A DNA stretch of 64,000 nt. Source: Chelonobacter oris. GTDB lineage: Bacteria; Pseudomonadota; Gammaproteobacteria; Enterobacterales; Pasteurellaceae. The position numbers were made by a program, and so were the translations under genes. The stretch's first letter is position 1; each line of letters begins with the position of its first letter. The stretch is taken from the NCBI RefSeq assembly GCF_000772535.1, contig NZ_JSUM01000003.1:248001-312000 (forward strand). Direction: 5' to 3'. The notes beneath the pieces were generated by a model. It made no database searches and had not been told where the DNA came from. It was given only the letters and a program-made list of their open reading frames with translations. Below are positions 1 to 9,152 of this stretch, piece by piece.

Positions 1-107
1 TCGCCGCTTAACTTGCCTTGCACGACGGCGGTGAACAGCGTGTAGCTTTGCTGTTGGCTTAATGCGTGATTGTCGAACAGCGTGTCTAGTAATGTTTGTA
101 TTTCCAT
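1..107 (-). CDS. trpD: Anthranilate phosphoribosyltransferase TrpD, N-terminal fragment (runs off window)
   Basis: Only the first 35 or so codons are present. The start ATG is at 107-105 and the frame is open to base 1. The peptide begins MEIQTLLDTLFDNHALSQQQ and fits the helical N-terminal domain of TrpD, which transfers phosphoribose to anthranilate in the second step of tryptophan synthesis. It lies 7 bases after the tautomerase-like gene, in line with trpE and trpG, so it is the next gene of a trp operon read leftwards. Identification rests on this short stretch plus context; the catalytic glycine-rich loop is outside the window. Confidence 0.85.
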   Translation of the reverse strand, partial: MEIQTLLDTLFDNHALSQQQSYTLFTAVVQGKLSG

Positions 108-114
108 TGTTACG

Positions 115-498
115 CTACCTTTTGATATTGTAGTTAAAACTGGCTTCGTCGCCGGTCATGCCGCGAAAGCCCCAACAGTGAGGTTCCTGTTCTTTAATGG
201 TGATTTCAATATCCGTCGGTTTGATTTTCAATTGTTTATAAATTTCATCAAATAACATACGGATCAATAATTTTTTTGCTTCGGTACTGCGCCCGCTCAT
301 CATGTTGATTTCGATAATCGTATAGGCATCACTGCGATCGGACGGGTAATAATAATCTTCCGTTTCCAGCCCGATAAAGCGTTGTACCCGTTTGTATTCG
401 GGAAAATCCAGTGCAAACATCATGCAGCGGTGGATAATGTCGGAAAGCGGTTTTTTGATCGGATCCAACCGCGTTTTTAAACCATAGACGACGATCAT
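115..498 (-). CDS. Tautomerase-family protein inserted in the trp operon
   Basis: A 127-residue protein starting MIVVYGLKTRLDPIKKPL. The ATG at 498 overlaps the trpG stop as ATGA, which fixes the start against a longer in-frame extension. The C-terminal half has the conserved stretch around HCWGFRGMTGDEA typical of the small tautomerase-fold family found in many proteobacteria. The residue after the initiator Met is Ile, so the amino-terminal proline that serves as catalytic base in 4-oxalocrotonate tautomerases is absent. A homologous gene sits between trpG and trpD in H. influenzae, as I recall that genome. Co-translation with trpG is likely; a role in tryptophan synthesis is not established. 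Confidence 0.85.
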   Translation of the reverse strand: MIVVYGLKTRLDPIKKPLSDIIHRCMMFALDFPEYKRVQRFIGLETEDYYYPSDRSDAYTIIEINMMSGRSTEAKKLLIRMLFDEIYKQLKIKPTDIEITIKEQEPHCWGFRGMTGDEASFNYNIKR

Positions 499-1082
499 GC
501 GTACGCCTCCGACAACCATTCGACACTTTGCTTCAACAGTTGCGAACCTTGCACCGTGAGAATGGATTCGGGGTGGAACTGGAAGCTGCAAATCGGCAAA
601 GTGCGGTGGCGCACGGCCATCACTATGTCATTATAGCGTGCGTTGACCTCAAACGCCGGCGGAATCTCGGTTGCCATCAGCGAGTGATAGCGCGCTACCG
701 GCATCGGATTCGGCAAGTCGCTAAACATCGCTTGCTGATCATGTTCGATCTGCGACACTTTACCGTGCAGAATTTCACCGGCATGGACAATATTGCCGCC
801 AAAGGCTTCGATAATCGCTTGGTGTCCCAGACAAATGCCGATTATCGGCACTTTTCCTTGTAGCGCTTTAATCAGCGGCAGCAGATTGCCTGCTTGTGAC
901 GGATTGCCGGGGCCCGGCGACAGCGCCACAATCGTATTCGGTTCGGCAAGTGCGGTATTGACCAACTGTTCCAGTTTGCTGTCATTTCGGTAAATCACCA
1001 CCTCATGACCGAGCACCCGAAATTGATCCACCAAGTTATAGGTGAATGAATCAAAATTATCGATAAACAGAATCTTCGCCAT
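495..1082 (-). CDS. trpG: Anthranilate synthase component II, glutamine amidotransferase
   Basis: A 195-residue class I glutamine amidotransferase that releases ammonia from glutamine for TrpE, giving anthranilate from chorismate. Visible features are the N-terminal DNFDSFTYN motif, the oxyanion-strand SPGPGNP (residues 55-61), nucleophile Cys84 in GICLGHQ, and catalytic His170 and Glu172 in FHPES. The length matches stand-alone TrpG, without the TrpD fusion found in enterics. It follows trpE by 5 bases and overlaps the next gene by 4, so translation is probably coupled. A paralogous role as PabA is unlikely given the trp neighbours. One USS lies in the gene (599-607). Confidence 0.97.
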   Translation of the reverse strand: MAKILFIDNFDSFTYNLVDQFRVLGHEVVIYRNDSKLEQLVNTALAEPNTIVALSPGPGNPSQAGNLLPLIKALQGKVPIIGICLGHQAIIEAFGGNIVHAGEILHGKVSQIEHDQQAMFSDLPNPMPVARYHSLMATEIPPAFEVNARYNDIVMAVRHRTLPICSFQFHPESILTVQGSQLLKQSVEWLSEAYA

Positions 1083-1087
1083 GTAAA

Positions 1088-2632
1088 TTATCCTTGTGCT
1101 TTTTTGTTCGTTTGCAGAATGGCGTTGATGACCGCTCTTGCCTTATGCCGGGTTTCATCGGCTTCCATTTGCGGATCGGAGTCCAACACTTCGCCGCAGC
1201 CGGCTTGGACGTGGGCGATACCGTGCTGAACGAAAGCGGAACGAATCACAATGCAGGTATCGAAATTGCCGTCCGAGCTGAGATAGCCCACTGCGCCGCC
1301 ATAGCTGTGGCGCTTCTGTTTTTCGAATTGATAGATTAACTGCATTGCCTTGATTTTCGGTGCGCCGGTCAGCGTGCCCATGTTCATACAGGCTTGATAG
1401 GCGTGCAGAGCATCCAGTTCGGGACGCAATGTGCCGACCACTCGCGACACCAGATGCATGATATGCGAATAGCGGTCGACCTGCATTAATTCTTTGACGT
1501 GGCGTGTGCCGCTTTGACAAACTCGGGCAATGTCGTTGCGGGCCAGATCCACCAGCATCAAATGTTCCGCCAGCTCTTTTTTATCCAAACGCAGTTCTAA
1601 CTCCAAACGGGCGTCCAGTTCCGGATCGATATTGCCGTGCGCATCGAAACCGCGCGGGCGAGAGCCTGCAATCGGATAAATTTCCAGTTGGCGGTTGTCT
1701 CGGCTGTATTTTAAGGCGCTTTCCGGTGAGGCACCGAACAGAACGAAATCATCGTCATGCATATAAAACATATACGGACTCGGATTGGTGATTTTCAATT
1801 GGCGGTAGGTTGCCAACGGATTGGGGCATGCCAGTGAAAAACGACGCGACGGTACGATTTGGAAAACATCGCCGAGATAAATGTGCCGTTTCAACTGTTC
1901 GATGATTTGCTTGAATTCGGGATCGGCGATATTAATAGCGACGTGATCGGAAGCCGCGTGTAACGGCAGCTGATCGTGAATTTCGGTCAATTGCCGTGTA
2001 ATTTGGTCAGCATCGGCGTGCAGACCGGAGCGCAAACTCGGATCGAAACAGAAGGTTTGTAAGGCTGCCGATTGTTGTTGGTGATCCAGTCGCAACAGCT
2101 GCTCCGCCAGATAAAAACAGTAATCGGGACAGCGGATATCATCGTCTTGCAGCGTGATATTATCCATCGGGATAAAACCCGCTACCAAATCATAGGCGAA
2201 TAATCCGCCGAGATAGACCGCACTTTGCGAGTCGGCAAACAGTTTATTGATGATTCGCAAGCCGTCGAATACGGTTGCAGCCTGTAATTTGCTGTCTTCG
2301 TCCAGATCCGGATTCAAATCGGCAAAACAGGCGTTCAGTGCTTGATTCTGATCATAGCCGATCGTTTGAGCGACACCCTGTAACGTTTTCTCAATGAGCG
2401 GCAATAAAGTGCTTCCATTGACTGTAATCGCGGAAAATGTGACATTTTTGCCTTGGCAGGTAATCTTCACCGCACTTTGGATAAACAGTAGGCTGGTCAG
2501 GCTGTTTTTACTCTGGATTTCGGCAGATTCCAGTAACAGGGTGTTGGTTTTGTTTTGGCATAATGTTGCAAAAATAGCCGTTGGATCAGGGTGATAATTA
2601 ACGGGCTGTTGGGTGATATCAATATACGGCAT
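1088..2632 (-). CDS. trpE: Anthranilate synthase component I
   Basis: Chorismate-binding enzyme that makes anthranilate with ammonia from TrpG. The C-terminal two thirds carry the chorismate-utilising domain (IAGSRPRG, then GAVGYLSSDGNFDTCIVIR). Near the N terminus, LLESAEI is the LLES motif that in enteric TrpE forms part of the tryptophan feedback site, so feedback inhibition is expected. Two ATG codons compete: 2644 (518 aa) and 2632 (514 aa). I chose 2632 because GGAA lies about 7 bases before it and nothing resembling a ribosome site precedes 2644. It is the first gene after the TrpR-like operator and is followed by trpG. Confidence 0.95.
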   Translation of the reverse strand: MPYIDITQQPVNYHPDPTAIFATLCQNKTNTLLLESAEIQSKNSLTSLLFIQSAVKITCQGKNVTFSAITVNGSTLLPLIEKTLQGVAQTIGYDQNQALNACFADLNPDLDEDSKLQAATVFDGLRIINKLFADSQSAVYLGGLFAYDLVAGFIPMDNITLQDDDIRCPDYCFYLAEQLLRLDHQQQSAALQTFCFDPSLRSGLHADADQITRQLTEIHDQLPLHAASDHVAINIADPEFKQIIEQLKRHIYLGDVFQIVPSRRFSLACPNPLATYRQLKITNPSPYMFYMHDDDFVLFGASPESALKYSRDNRQLEIYPIAGSRPRGFDAHGNIDPELDARLELELRLDKKELAEHLMLVDLARNDIARVCQSGTRHVKELMQVDRYSHIMHLVSRVVGTLRPELDALHAYQACMNMGTLTGAPKIKAMQLIYQFEKQKRHSYGGAVGYLSSDGNFDTCIVIRSAFVQHGIAHVQAGCGEVLDSDPQMEADETRHKARAVINAILQTNKKAQG

Positions 2633-2659
2633 CGGGAATTCCATTTAGTTTTTACTTTT

Positions 2660-2693
2660 GTACTATTAAACTAGTACAAAAGGATTTGGTCAA
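2660..2693 (-). promoter_or_regulatory. trp promoter with overlapping TrpR operator
   Basis: On the minus strand a -35 box TTGACC (2693-2688) and a -10 box TTTAAT (2670-2665) are exactly 17 bases apart. The palindrome GTACTAGTTTAATAGTAC (2677-2660) covers the -10 box and differs from the enteric trp operator core GTACTAGTTAACTAGTAC at two central positions; the symmetry extends to 2655-2682. Repression by tryptophan-bound TrpR is inferred. Transcription would begin near 2658, only about 14-26 bases before trpE, so there is no space for a leader peptide and attenuator. Confidence 0.85.
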
Positions 2694-2740
2694 GTGTTTT
2701 TTGGATTTATTTGAGATTCGACATCACAAATCCGAATCGC

Positions 2741-2769
2741 TTGAAAAATCAGCGCCCCTTGATTACATT
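2741..2769 (+). promoter_or_regulatory. Candidate sigma-70 promoter for sohB
   Basis: TTGAAA (2741-2746) and TACATT (2764-2769) are separated by 17 bases and lie about 47 bases before the sohB start. Assigned by pattern only. Confidence 0.45.
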
Positions 2770-2815
2770 ATCAGGTATGATAAGCGCTTGTCCGATGAAT
2801 TAACAAGGAAAAAAA

Positions 2816-3874
2816 ATGTGGTCTGAAATTTTAATCAATTATGGTGTCTTTATTTTAGAAATCATCACCCTATTGTTGGTGATTGTGGCGATTTTTGCCT
2901 TGATTGTCGCCCTGAAACAGAAAAACGAACAGTCGCAAGGAGAGTTGAAAATCACCGATTTGGCCAAACAGTATCAAGAGAATCAACAAAAGCTGCGTGA
3001 TTTTCGTTTGAGTGACGAACAAGTAAAGCAGGCGGAAAAAGCACGCAAAAAACAGCAAAAATTGGATGCCAAAGCCAAGAAAAAAGCGGCAAAGTGCGGT
3101 CGGTCGGAAGACGAAAGCTTAAAACCCTGTTTGTATGTGCTGAATTTCAAAGGGGATATCCAAGCCAGCGGCACATCGGCATTGGCCAATGAAATCAGCG
3201 CCGTATTGGCTGTGGCAAAAGCGGAGGACGAAGTATTGCTGCGGCTGGAAAGCCCCGGCGGGGTGGTTCACGGTTACGGTTTGGCGGCCTCACAATTGAG
3301 CCGTTTGAAACAGAGCGGCGTGAAATTGACCGTTGCGGTTGACAAAGTCGCGGCCAGCGGCGGTTATATGATGGCGTGTGTGGCGGATAAAATCATTGCT
3401 GCGCCGTTTGCGGTGCTGGGCTCGGTCGGTGTGGTGGCGCAAGTGCCGAATATTCACCGTCTGTTGAAAAAACACGATGTCGATGTGGAGGTTATGACGG
3501 CGGGCGAATATAAACGCACCATGACGGTATTGGGGGAAAATACCGAAAAAGGGCGGGCGAAATTCCAGCAGGAGTTGGAAGAAACGCACGATCTGTTTAA
3601 AGCTTTTGTATCGGCTCACCGACCACAACTGGATTTGGCAAAAATCGCCACCGGTGAACACTGGTTCGGTCAACAGGCGCTGGCATTGGGGCTGGTTGAC
3701 GACATCGCCACAAGTGACGATGTGATTTTAAAGGCGTTATCGGAAAAAGATGTGTTGGAAGTCAAATTTACCCGGAAAAAATCGTTGATGCAGAAAATCG
3801 GTAAGCAGGCGGAAGAGAGCAGTGATAATCTGCTGCTGCGTTGGTTGCAGCGCAACAGTCGGACATTATATTAA
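2816..3874 (+). CDS. sohB: Inner-membrane peptidase SohB (family S49)
   Basis: A 352-residue serine protease of the signal-peptide-peptidase A family. An N-terminal membrane segment (about residues 8-32) is followed by a charged, coiled-coil-like Lys/Gln-rich stretch and then the catalytic domain. The Ser nucleophile lies in KVAASGGYMMA and the general-base Lys in EYKRTMT, the Ser-Lys dyad of this family. The length fits SohB rather than the tandem-domain SppA. The start is supported by AAGGAAA just upstream. It is a single gene ending at a USS-based terminator and converges with the next gene. In E. coli, SohB was found as a multicopy suppressor of htrA; its natural substrates are not well defined. 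Confidence 0.93.
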   Translation: MWSEILINYGVFILEIITLLLVIVAIFALIVALKQKNEQSQGELKITDLAKQYQENQQKLRDFRLSDEQVKQAEKARKKQQKLDAKAKKKAAKCGRSEDESLKPCLYVLNFKGDIQASGTSALANEISAVLAVAKAEDEVLLRLESPGGVVHGYGLAASQLSRLKQSGVKLTVAVDKVAASGGYMMACVADKIIAAPFAVLGSVGVVAQVPNIHRLLKKHDVDVEVMTAGEYKRTMTVLGENTEKGRAKFQQELEETHDLFKAFVSAHRPQLDLAKIATGEHWFGQQALALGLVDDIATSDDVILKALSEKDVLEVKFTRKKSLMQKIGKQAEESSDNLLLRWLQRNSRTLY

Positions 3875-3887
3875 GACGCGGTGAGAT

Positions 3888-3920
3888 CAAGTGCGGTATG
3901 TGCTTGCGCTACCGCACTTG
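3888..3920. terminator. Bidirectional terminator made of an inverted USS pair
   Basis: CAAGTGCGGTA (3888-3898) and TACCGCACTTG (3910-3920) form an 11-bp perfect stem around an 11-base loop, between the convergent sohB and oxidoreductase genes. Inverted USS pairs are a known terminator type in Pasteurellaceae. Confidence 0.8.
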
Positions 3921-3930
3921 AAAGAATCGA

Positions 3931-4971
3931 TCAGAGCGTGATAACGTTGCGCAACGTCGCACTTTCAAAACATTTTTCCAGCAACATTAGCACCTGTCGT
4001 GCCTGTTCCACCGTCACGATCAACGGCGCATTGGCGGTGATGGCGGCATAAATGTTGTCATAATATGTCGCGTAACCGGCGGTCGGGGATTCGATTTTTC
4101 CGCAAAAATGGACACCATTCAGTTCGGTATTGAGGGTTCCCCACTGATCTTCACTCTCTGCATTCCAGTTGCCGCACGGCACAACCCCTTGCGCCAGCCG
4201 GGCTTCCTGAATATCTACAGTATGTTTCAGATAAGAGCCGTTTCGGCCGTGTAAAACAATATGCGGACCGCTTTCGCGCGCATATTTTGTTGCGCTCAAT
4301 TCCACTTTTAGGTTCGGGTAGTAAAGATAAATCTGGAAATTATCGTCACTCAGGGCATTTTCGTGTTGGTAGCGAATATCGGCAAACAGCGCTTGCGGCA
4401 TACCGAGCAAATCCACTGTATGATCAAGCAAATGCACGCCCAGATCATATACCAGACCAACCCCTTTCTCGCCGGTTTCTTTCCAAGCTTTCGGGTTTTT
4501 ATCGACGCTATAGCGATCAAACCGCACTTGGTAATCGACAATGTCACCGATTAAGCGGTTGTCGATAATCTTTTTTACCGCCAAAAAGCCGCTGTCCCAG
4601 CGACGGTTTTGATAGGGCGAGAGAACGACTTGATGATGCTTTGCCAGACTGTCCAATTGCTGTGCTTCATCGGCACTGACCGACAGCGGCTTTTCAACAA
4701 TAACGTGTTTTCCCGCCTCAATCGCCTGTTTTGCCAGCGCATAATGGGTCAGGTTCGGCGTGGTAATGATCACTAAATCGATGTCATCGTCCAATAACGC
4801 TGTAAAATCGCGTACGACTTCGACATCAGGGATTTTCTGTTTGGATTTTTCCGAATGGCGTTCGAATACTTTTTTGATTCGAAAGCGTGGATCGACGCTC
4901 AGAAAAGGGTGGTGAAAAACTTGGGCTGACATGCCGAAACCGGCGATAGCGACGTTAAGGACTTTATTCAT
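3931..4971 (-). CDS. Gfo/Idh/MocA-family oxidoreductase (YdgJ-like)
   Basis: A 346-residue NAD(P)-dependent oxidoreductase. The Rossmann motif is at the N terminus (IAGFGMSAQVFH), and VEKPLSVS near residue 95 is the EKP motif that carries the catalytic lysine. The second half is the alpha/beta substrate domain, with DLGVHLLDHTVDLLG matching the conserved active-site Asp/His region. Overall it resembles E. coli YdgJ and related scyllo-inositol or sugar dehydrogenases, but the substrate cannot be read from sequence. GGGGAA precedes the start. It reads in the same direction as norM, 12 bases after it, so the two may share a transcript. Confidence 0.85.
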   Translation of the reverse strand: MNKVLNVAIAGFGMSAQVFHHPFLSVDPRFRIKKVFERHSEKSKQKIPDVEVVRDFTALLDDDIDLVIITTPNLTHYALAKQAIEAGKHVIVEKPLSVSADEAQQLDSLAKHHQVVLSPYQNRRWDSGFLAVKKIIDNRLIGDIVDYQVRFDRYSVDKNPKAWKETGEKGVGLVYDLGVHLLDHTVDLLGMPQALFADIRYQHENALSDDNFQIYLYYPNLKVELSATKYARESGPHIVLHGRNGSYLKHTVDIQEARLAQGVVPCGNWNAESEDQWGTLNTELNGVHFCGKIESPTAGYATYYDNIYAAITANAPLIVTVEQARQVLMLLEKCFESATLRNVITL

Positions 4972-4983
4972 GATGGTTCCCCG

Positions 4984-6381
4984 TTATTTAATTTTATCCA
5001 AATGTTGTAACAGCTGTTCCGCCGGAATACGCTGAATTTTTCGTAAGCGTACCAGCAGAAAAACGGAAGCGAACAGTAAGCACAGCACAAAACCGATCCA
5101 GAATCCTTCGGCTGCCAGCGGCGGCATCAGCCAATCGGTCAGTCCGGTGATATAACCGACCGGCATACCGATAACCCAGTAACAGAACAGCGAAATAATC
5201 AAAATGGCTTTGGTGTCCTTATAGGCGCGCAATGCACCGCCGGCCACGACCTGAATACTGTCCGGAATTTGATAGGCTGCGGCAAACAGCAGTAAAAACG
5301 ACGCCATGGCAATGACGTCCTGATCGCTGACAAAGATTTGTGCGATTTGAGTGCGGAATAACAGCGTCAAGATTGCAGTGACGGTCGCCACCACCAAACC
5401 GAGACCAAGTGCGGTAAAACAGACCTGTTTCGCACCCTCGACATTTTGTTCGCCTAAACGCTGCCCGACCAAGATAGTGGTTGCCATCGAGATGGACAAC
5501 GGCAGCATAAAAATAAACGAACTGGTTTGCAGAGCGATTTGATGGCTTGCCACAATATTGGCGCCCAGCGGTGAAATCAGCAGCGAAACAATGGTGAACA
5601 GTGTTACTTCGGCACATAAGGTCAGCGCAATCGGTATACCTAAATTCAGTAATTTGCGCTGTGTATTCCAGTTCGGTTTTTCGAACAAATTGGGAAAGAG
5701 ACGCAAATCACGCTGATTTTTTGCACGGTAGCAATAGATTAAGATCATCAACATCATCAGCCAGTTAACGATTGCGGTGGCAATGCCGCAACCGACCGCA
5801 CCGTAAGCCGGAATGCCGAATTTGCCGTAGATAAAAATATAATTGAGCGGAATATTCAGTAGCAGACCGATAAAGCCGATCACCATTGCCGGCTTGGTTT
5901 TTGCCAGCCCGTCGTTCAGCCCGCGGAAGTTGATCATCATCAGATAGGCAAAAATCCCGAATGCCATGGATTGTAGGTATCGGCTGGAAATAGCGGCCAG
6001 CTGCGGCTCCATTTGCATAAAATCAACGATAAAGCGGCTGTTGTAGATTAGAATGAAGAGCGGTATGGTGATCATCACGACAATCCAAATGCCCTGTCGA
6101 ACTTGATGGGCAATCCGCTTGCGCTGACCGGAGCCGTTCAAATAGGCGATAGTCGGCGGCAATGCCAGTAACAGCCCTTGCCCGAACAGTACTAACGGAA
6201 ACCAGATCGAAGCGCCGATTGAAATTGCAGCCATGTCGGCGGCACTGACCCGCCCCGCCATAATCGCATCGATCATACCCATCGAACTTTGTGCGATTTG
6301 CGCCACCAGAATCGGCGCTGCAATTCGGATTAACTGGCGCATTTCCAAACGGTGTTGCCTGTTAGTCATAAATTTTAACAT
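4984..6381 (-). CDS. norM: MATE-family multidrug efflux transporter NorM
   Basis: A membrane protein of about 461-465 residues with the two six-helix halves of the MATE family (for example [21 protein letters not shown] in helices 1-2 and a matching half from about residue 235). Such transporters export cationic drugs and dyes using Na+ or H+. In Haemophilus the norM gene sits divergently beside riboflavin synthase, as here. Two start codons are possible, 6381 and 6369 ([13 protein letters not shown]); neither has a strong ribosome site, so the N terminus is uncertain by four residues. Confidence 0.92.
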   Translation of the reverse strand: MLKFMTNRQHRLEMRQLIRIAAPILVAQIAQSSMGMIDAIMAGRVSAADMAAISIGASIWFPLVLFGQGLLLALPPTIAYLNGSGQRKRIAHQVRQGIWIVVMITIPLFILIYNSRFIVDFMQMEPQLAAISSRYLQSMAFGIFAYLMMINFRGLNDGLAKTKPAMVIGFIGLLLNIPLNYIFIYGKFGIPAYGAVGCGIATAIVNWLMMLMILIYCYRAKNQRDLRLFPNLFEKPNWNTQRKLLNLGIPIALTLCAEVTLFTIVSLLISPLGANIVASHQIALQTSSFIFMLPLSISMATTILVGQRLGEQNVEGAKQVCFTALGLGLVVATVTAILTLLFRTQIAQIFVSDQDVIAMASFLLLFAAAYQIPDSIQVVAGGALRAYKDTKAILIISLFCYWVIGMPVGYITGLTDWLMPPLAAEGFWIGFVLCLLFASVFLLVRLRKIQRIPAEQLLQHLDKIK

Positions 6382-6458
6382 AAATATATTTCTGCTTAAT
6401 TGAAAGAAAAGATCTATAATCCGGTTTTGAGATAAACGAATACGACAAGAGAGAGATT

Positions 6459-7085
6459 ATGTTTACAGGTATTATACAGGGTAAAGCCAAAATTGAATCT
6501 ATCGAAACAAAAAAAGATTTTAAAACCCATGTGATCAGAATGCCGTCGGATTTGCTCGATGAGCTGAAATTGGGCGCTTCGATTGCGCATAACGGAGTGT
6601 GCCTGACGGTTACTCGAATTAACGGCGATTTGCTCAGTTTTGATTTAATGCAGGAGACGCTGCGCATTACCAACTTGGGTGAAGTTGCGGTTGGTGACGA
6701 AATCAACATTGAACGGGCGATGAAGATGAGTGATGAAATCGGCGGTCATTTGTTGTCGGGGCATGTTTATAGTATGGCGCGGATTGATGAAATCCGCCAA
6801 ACGGAAAACAATTATCAAATTTGGTTCAGCCTGCTGCAACCGCACTTGATCAAATATATTTTGACCAAAGGGTATATCGGGATTGACGGGATCAGTCTAA
6901 CGGTGGGCTCGGTGGAAAACGGCCGTTTTTGTGTCAATTTGATTCCGGAAACGTTGCAGCGTACGATTATCAGCGATAAAACAGTCGGGGATAAGGTCAA
7001 TCTCGAAATCGATTCACAGACTCAAGCGGTCGTGGATACGGTGGAGCGTTATTTGGGCGAAAAAGTACACCTTGAAACTAAGTAA
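6459..7085 (+). CDS. ribE: Riboflavin synthase alpha chain
   Basis: A 208-residue protein with two similar beta-barrel halves, each starting near the family signature ([12 protein letters not shown] at the N terminus; [13 protein letters not shown] at about residue 95). It dismutates two 6,7-dimethyl-8-ribityllumazine molecules to riboflavin plus the pyrimidine precursor; its partner lumazine synthase (ribH) is at 42.4 kb. AGAGAGA precedes the ATG. A TATAAT box lies at 6415-6420, so the untranslated leader is only about 30 bases and there is no FMN riboswitch. It is monocistronic, with a terminator at 7101-7129. Symbol use varies (ribE, or ribC in some genomes). Confidence 0.95.
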   Translation: MFTGIIQGKAKIESIETKKDFKTHVIRMPSDLLDELKLGASIAHNGVCLTVTRINGDLLSFDLMQETLRITNLGEVAVGDEINIERAMKMSDEIGGHLLSGHVYSMARIDEIRQTENNYQIWFSLLQPHLIKYILTKGYIGIDGISLTVGSVENGRFCVNLIPETLQRTIISDKTVGDKVNLEIDSQTQAVVDTVERYLGEKVHLETK

Positions 7086-7100
7086 ACAAAGACAACGTTG

Positions 7101-7129
7101 ACCCAAACGGCTGAGTTGGGCGTTTGGGT
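7101..7129 (+). terminator. Terminator after ribE
   Basis: ACCCAAACG (7101-7109) pairs perfectly with CGTTTGGGT (7121-7129) around an 11-base loop and is followed by a T-rich stretch (TATTTTCTATTTT). It sits between the convergent ribE and nth genes. Confidence 0.85.
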
Positions 7130-7160
7130 TATTTTCTATTTTCCGTGTAGCGGGATAGCG

Positions 7161-7799
7161 CTACTCGTATTCCGTTTTTTCTTTATATTCGCACAAATCT
7201 TCAATAATGCAGGCGCCGCAACGCGGCTTACGGGCAATGCAAGTATAGCGGCCGTGCAAAATCAGCCAGTGATGAACATCAAACTTGAATTCCGCCGGCA
7301 CGACCTTGAGCAGTTTTTCTTCTACTTTGACCACATCTTTGCCCGGTGCAAAATTTGTGCGATTGGCAACTCGGAAAATATGGGTGTCAACTGCAATGGT
7401 CGGCCAGCCGAAAGCGGTATTCAGCACCACATTGGCGGTTTTTCTGCCGACACCGGGCAATGCCTCCAGTGCTTCTCTGGATTCGGGCACTTCGCCGTTG
7501 TGTTGGTCGAGCAGCAGACGACAGGTTTTGATCACGTTTTCCGCTTTACTATTATATAACCCGATGGTTTTGATATAGCTTTTCAAACCGTCCAGCCCTA
7601 AATCCCAAATCGCCTGCGGCGTGTTGGCGACGGGAAACAGCTTATCGGTCGCTTTATTGACACCTTTGTCGGTGGCTTGTGCCGACAGAATGACGGCAAT
7701 CAGCAGCTCAAACGGTGAACTGAAATTCAGTTCTGTGGTCGGCTTAGGATTGGCATCACGTAAGCGGGTCAGAATTTCAATACGTTTTTGTTTATTCAT
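7161..7799 (-). CDS. nth: Endonuclease III
   Basis: A 212-residue DNA glycosylase/AP lyase for oxidised pyrimidines. The helix-hairpin-helix LPGVGRKTANVV contains catalytic Lys120, and Asp138 is in AVDTHIFR. The C terminus has the [4Fe-4S] pattern Cys187-X6-Cys194-X2-Cys197-X5-Cys203. Length and all catalytic residues match E. coli Nth. It follows rsxE by 5 bases, the same rsx-nth order as in E. coli and Haemophilus, so it is probably the last gene of the rsx operon. Confidence 0.97.
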   Translation of the reverse strand: MNKQKRIEILTRLRDANPKPTTELNFSSPFELLIAVILSAQATDKGVNKATDKLFPVANTPQAIWDLGLDGLKSYIKTIGLYNSKAENVIKTCRLLLDQHNGEVPESREALEALPGVGRKTANVVLNTAFGWPTIAVDTHIFRVANRTNFAPGKDVVKVEEKLLKVVPAEFKFDVHHWLILHGRYTCIARKPRCGACIIEDLCEYKEKTEYE

Positions 7800-7804
7800 G
7801 CCGG

Positions 7805-8506
7805 TTATGCCTTTTTATTATCGATCATGTTTTTGACCGCCAGAATCAGCCCCAGTCCGATAAAAGCGCCGGGCGGCAGGATAGCCAGCAGAAAGTTGGT
7901 ATCAATGTGCAGAATCTCAATCCGCAATACTTTCGCCCAGCCGCCGAATAATTGATCCAAACCGTCAAACAGTGTGCCGTTGCCCAATACTTCACGTATC
8001 GCGCCCAGTACAAACAGGCTGCACGTCATGCCCAAACCCATCGAAAAACCGTCGAACAGTGACGGCAACACGCCGTTTTTCGAGGCAAACGCCTCCGCCC
8101 GTCCAATGACGATGCAGTTGGTGACGATCAATGGAATAAAAATGCCGAGCGCCAGATAAAGTTCGTGTACGAATGCATTCATCAATAACTGCACGGCAGT
8201 GACGGTGGCGGCGATAATCATGACATAAATCGGAATGCGGATTTCATGCGGAATGGCGCTGCGGCAAAGCGAAACGATCGAATTGGTGCAGATCAACACC
8301 AGCATGGTTGCCAGCCCTAACCCCAGCGCATAGGTCACATTACTTGAAACCGCCAGCAACGGGCAGAGTCCGAGCAGTTGCACCAGTGTCGAATTATTAT
8401 CCCATAATCCTTGCCGAAAGATGCCTTTCCAGTCGGTTTGTCGGCGACCGCTTGTCGGCATCTCGATTTCGGTGATCTCGATGTCACCGATACTGTTTTC
8501 AGACAT
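7805..8506 (-). CDS. rsxE: Rsx/Rnf electron-transport complex subunit E
   Basis: A 233-residue integral membrane protein with about six transmembrane helices, homologous to RnfE and to NqrD. Conserved stretches include [15 protein letters not shown] and [22 protein letters not shown]. The start is at 8506, where GAGGGAAG precedes the ATG; a longer frame up to 8599 would overlap rsxG and lacks family similarity. RsxE pairs with RsxA in the membrane core. The complex moves electrons between NADH and a low-potential acceptor; in E. coli it keeps SoxR reduced, while in other bacteria it pumps Na+ or H+. Confidence 0.95.
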   Translation of the reverse strand: MSENSIGDIEITEIEMPTSGRRQTDWKGIFRQGLWDNNSTLVQLLGLCPLLAVSSNVTYALGLGLATMLVLICTNSIVSLCRSAIPHEIRIPIYVMIIAATVTAVQLLMNAFVHELYLALGIFIPLIVTNCIVIGRAEAFASKNGVLPSLFDGFSMGLGMTCSLFVLGAIREVLGNGTLFDGLDQLFGGWAKVLRIEILHIDTNFLLAILPPGAFIGLGLILAVKNMIDNKKA

Positions 8507-8519
8507 TCTGCTTCCCTCG

Positions 8520-9143
8520 TTACGGACAATGCGAAAATTGCGTGACCGGCGTGTGTCGGAAATCGTTGACCACTGCAAGTGCGGTTTGCTTGACGGCATT
8601 TACGACCGCTCTTGGCGTAATAGTGGCGCCGGCGAATTGATCGAATTTGCCGCCGTCTTTTTTGACGGCCCACTGGCTTTCGTTTTCAAGACGGAATTGT
8701 TGCCGGTTAAAGGCATAAATCCAGTCGGATTTGGTGGTTTCGATCTTATCGCCCAATCCGGGTGTTTCATTGTGCTGTAGAACGCGGACGCCGAGAATTT
8801 CACCGTCGACACTAATCCCGATCAGCACTTCTATTCTACCGGAATAGCCTTGATTGGTTACCGCTTTGATAGCATAGGCCGTGGTTTTACCTTGTTTTTG
8901 TGCGATATAAATTTCTTGCAGTGAAGGATAGCGCTGCTGATCGGGAATAACACAGCTGCTGAGCAGTGCATTGTCGGCATAATCGCTTGGAATAACCTGA
9001 TCCAGCTGTTGCCGCTGTTGCGTGATCTTCTCGTTTTCGATGCGGGTTTTGGTCAACAGGAATACCCCGATTGACAAAGCGGTACAGAGCAGAGCGACCA
9101 ATGCCAAAATGGCGGCAGAGCGAAAAGTGGTTTTTATCAGCAT
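8520..9143 (-). CDS. rsxG: Rsx/Rnf electron-transport complex subunit G (FMN-binding)
   Basis: A 207-residue protein with one N-terminal membrane helix (residues 9-30) and a periplasmic FMN-binding domain. The flavinylation motif is GATITP at residues 172-177; Thr174 is the expected attachment site for FMN through a phosphoester bond made by ApbE, by analogy with RnfG and NqrC. The stretch [11 protein letters not shown] (about 125-135) is also conserved in the family. It lies between rsxD (9-base gap) and rsxE (13-base gap). A USS lies near its end (8577). Confidence 0.95.
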   Translation of the reverse strand: MLIKTTFRSAAILALVALLCTALSIGVFLLTKTRIENEKITQQRQQLDQVIPSDYADNALLSSCVIPDQQRYPSLQEIYIAQKQGKTTAYAIKAVTNQGYSGRIEVLIGISVDGEILGVRVLQHNETPGLGDKIETTKSDWIYAFNRQQFRLENESQWAVKKDGGKFDQFAGATITPRAVVNAVKQTALAVVNDFRHTPVTQFSHCP

Positions 9144-9152
9144 GTTTGTTCC

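Noticed and set aside
2633-2760. Possible trp leader peptide and attenuator
   Set aside because: The predicted start of transcription is only about 14-26 bases before trpE, and no Trp-codon-rich frame or paired hairpins are present.
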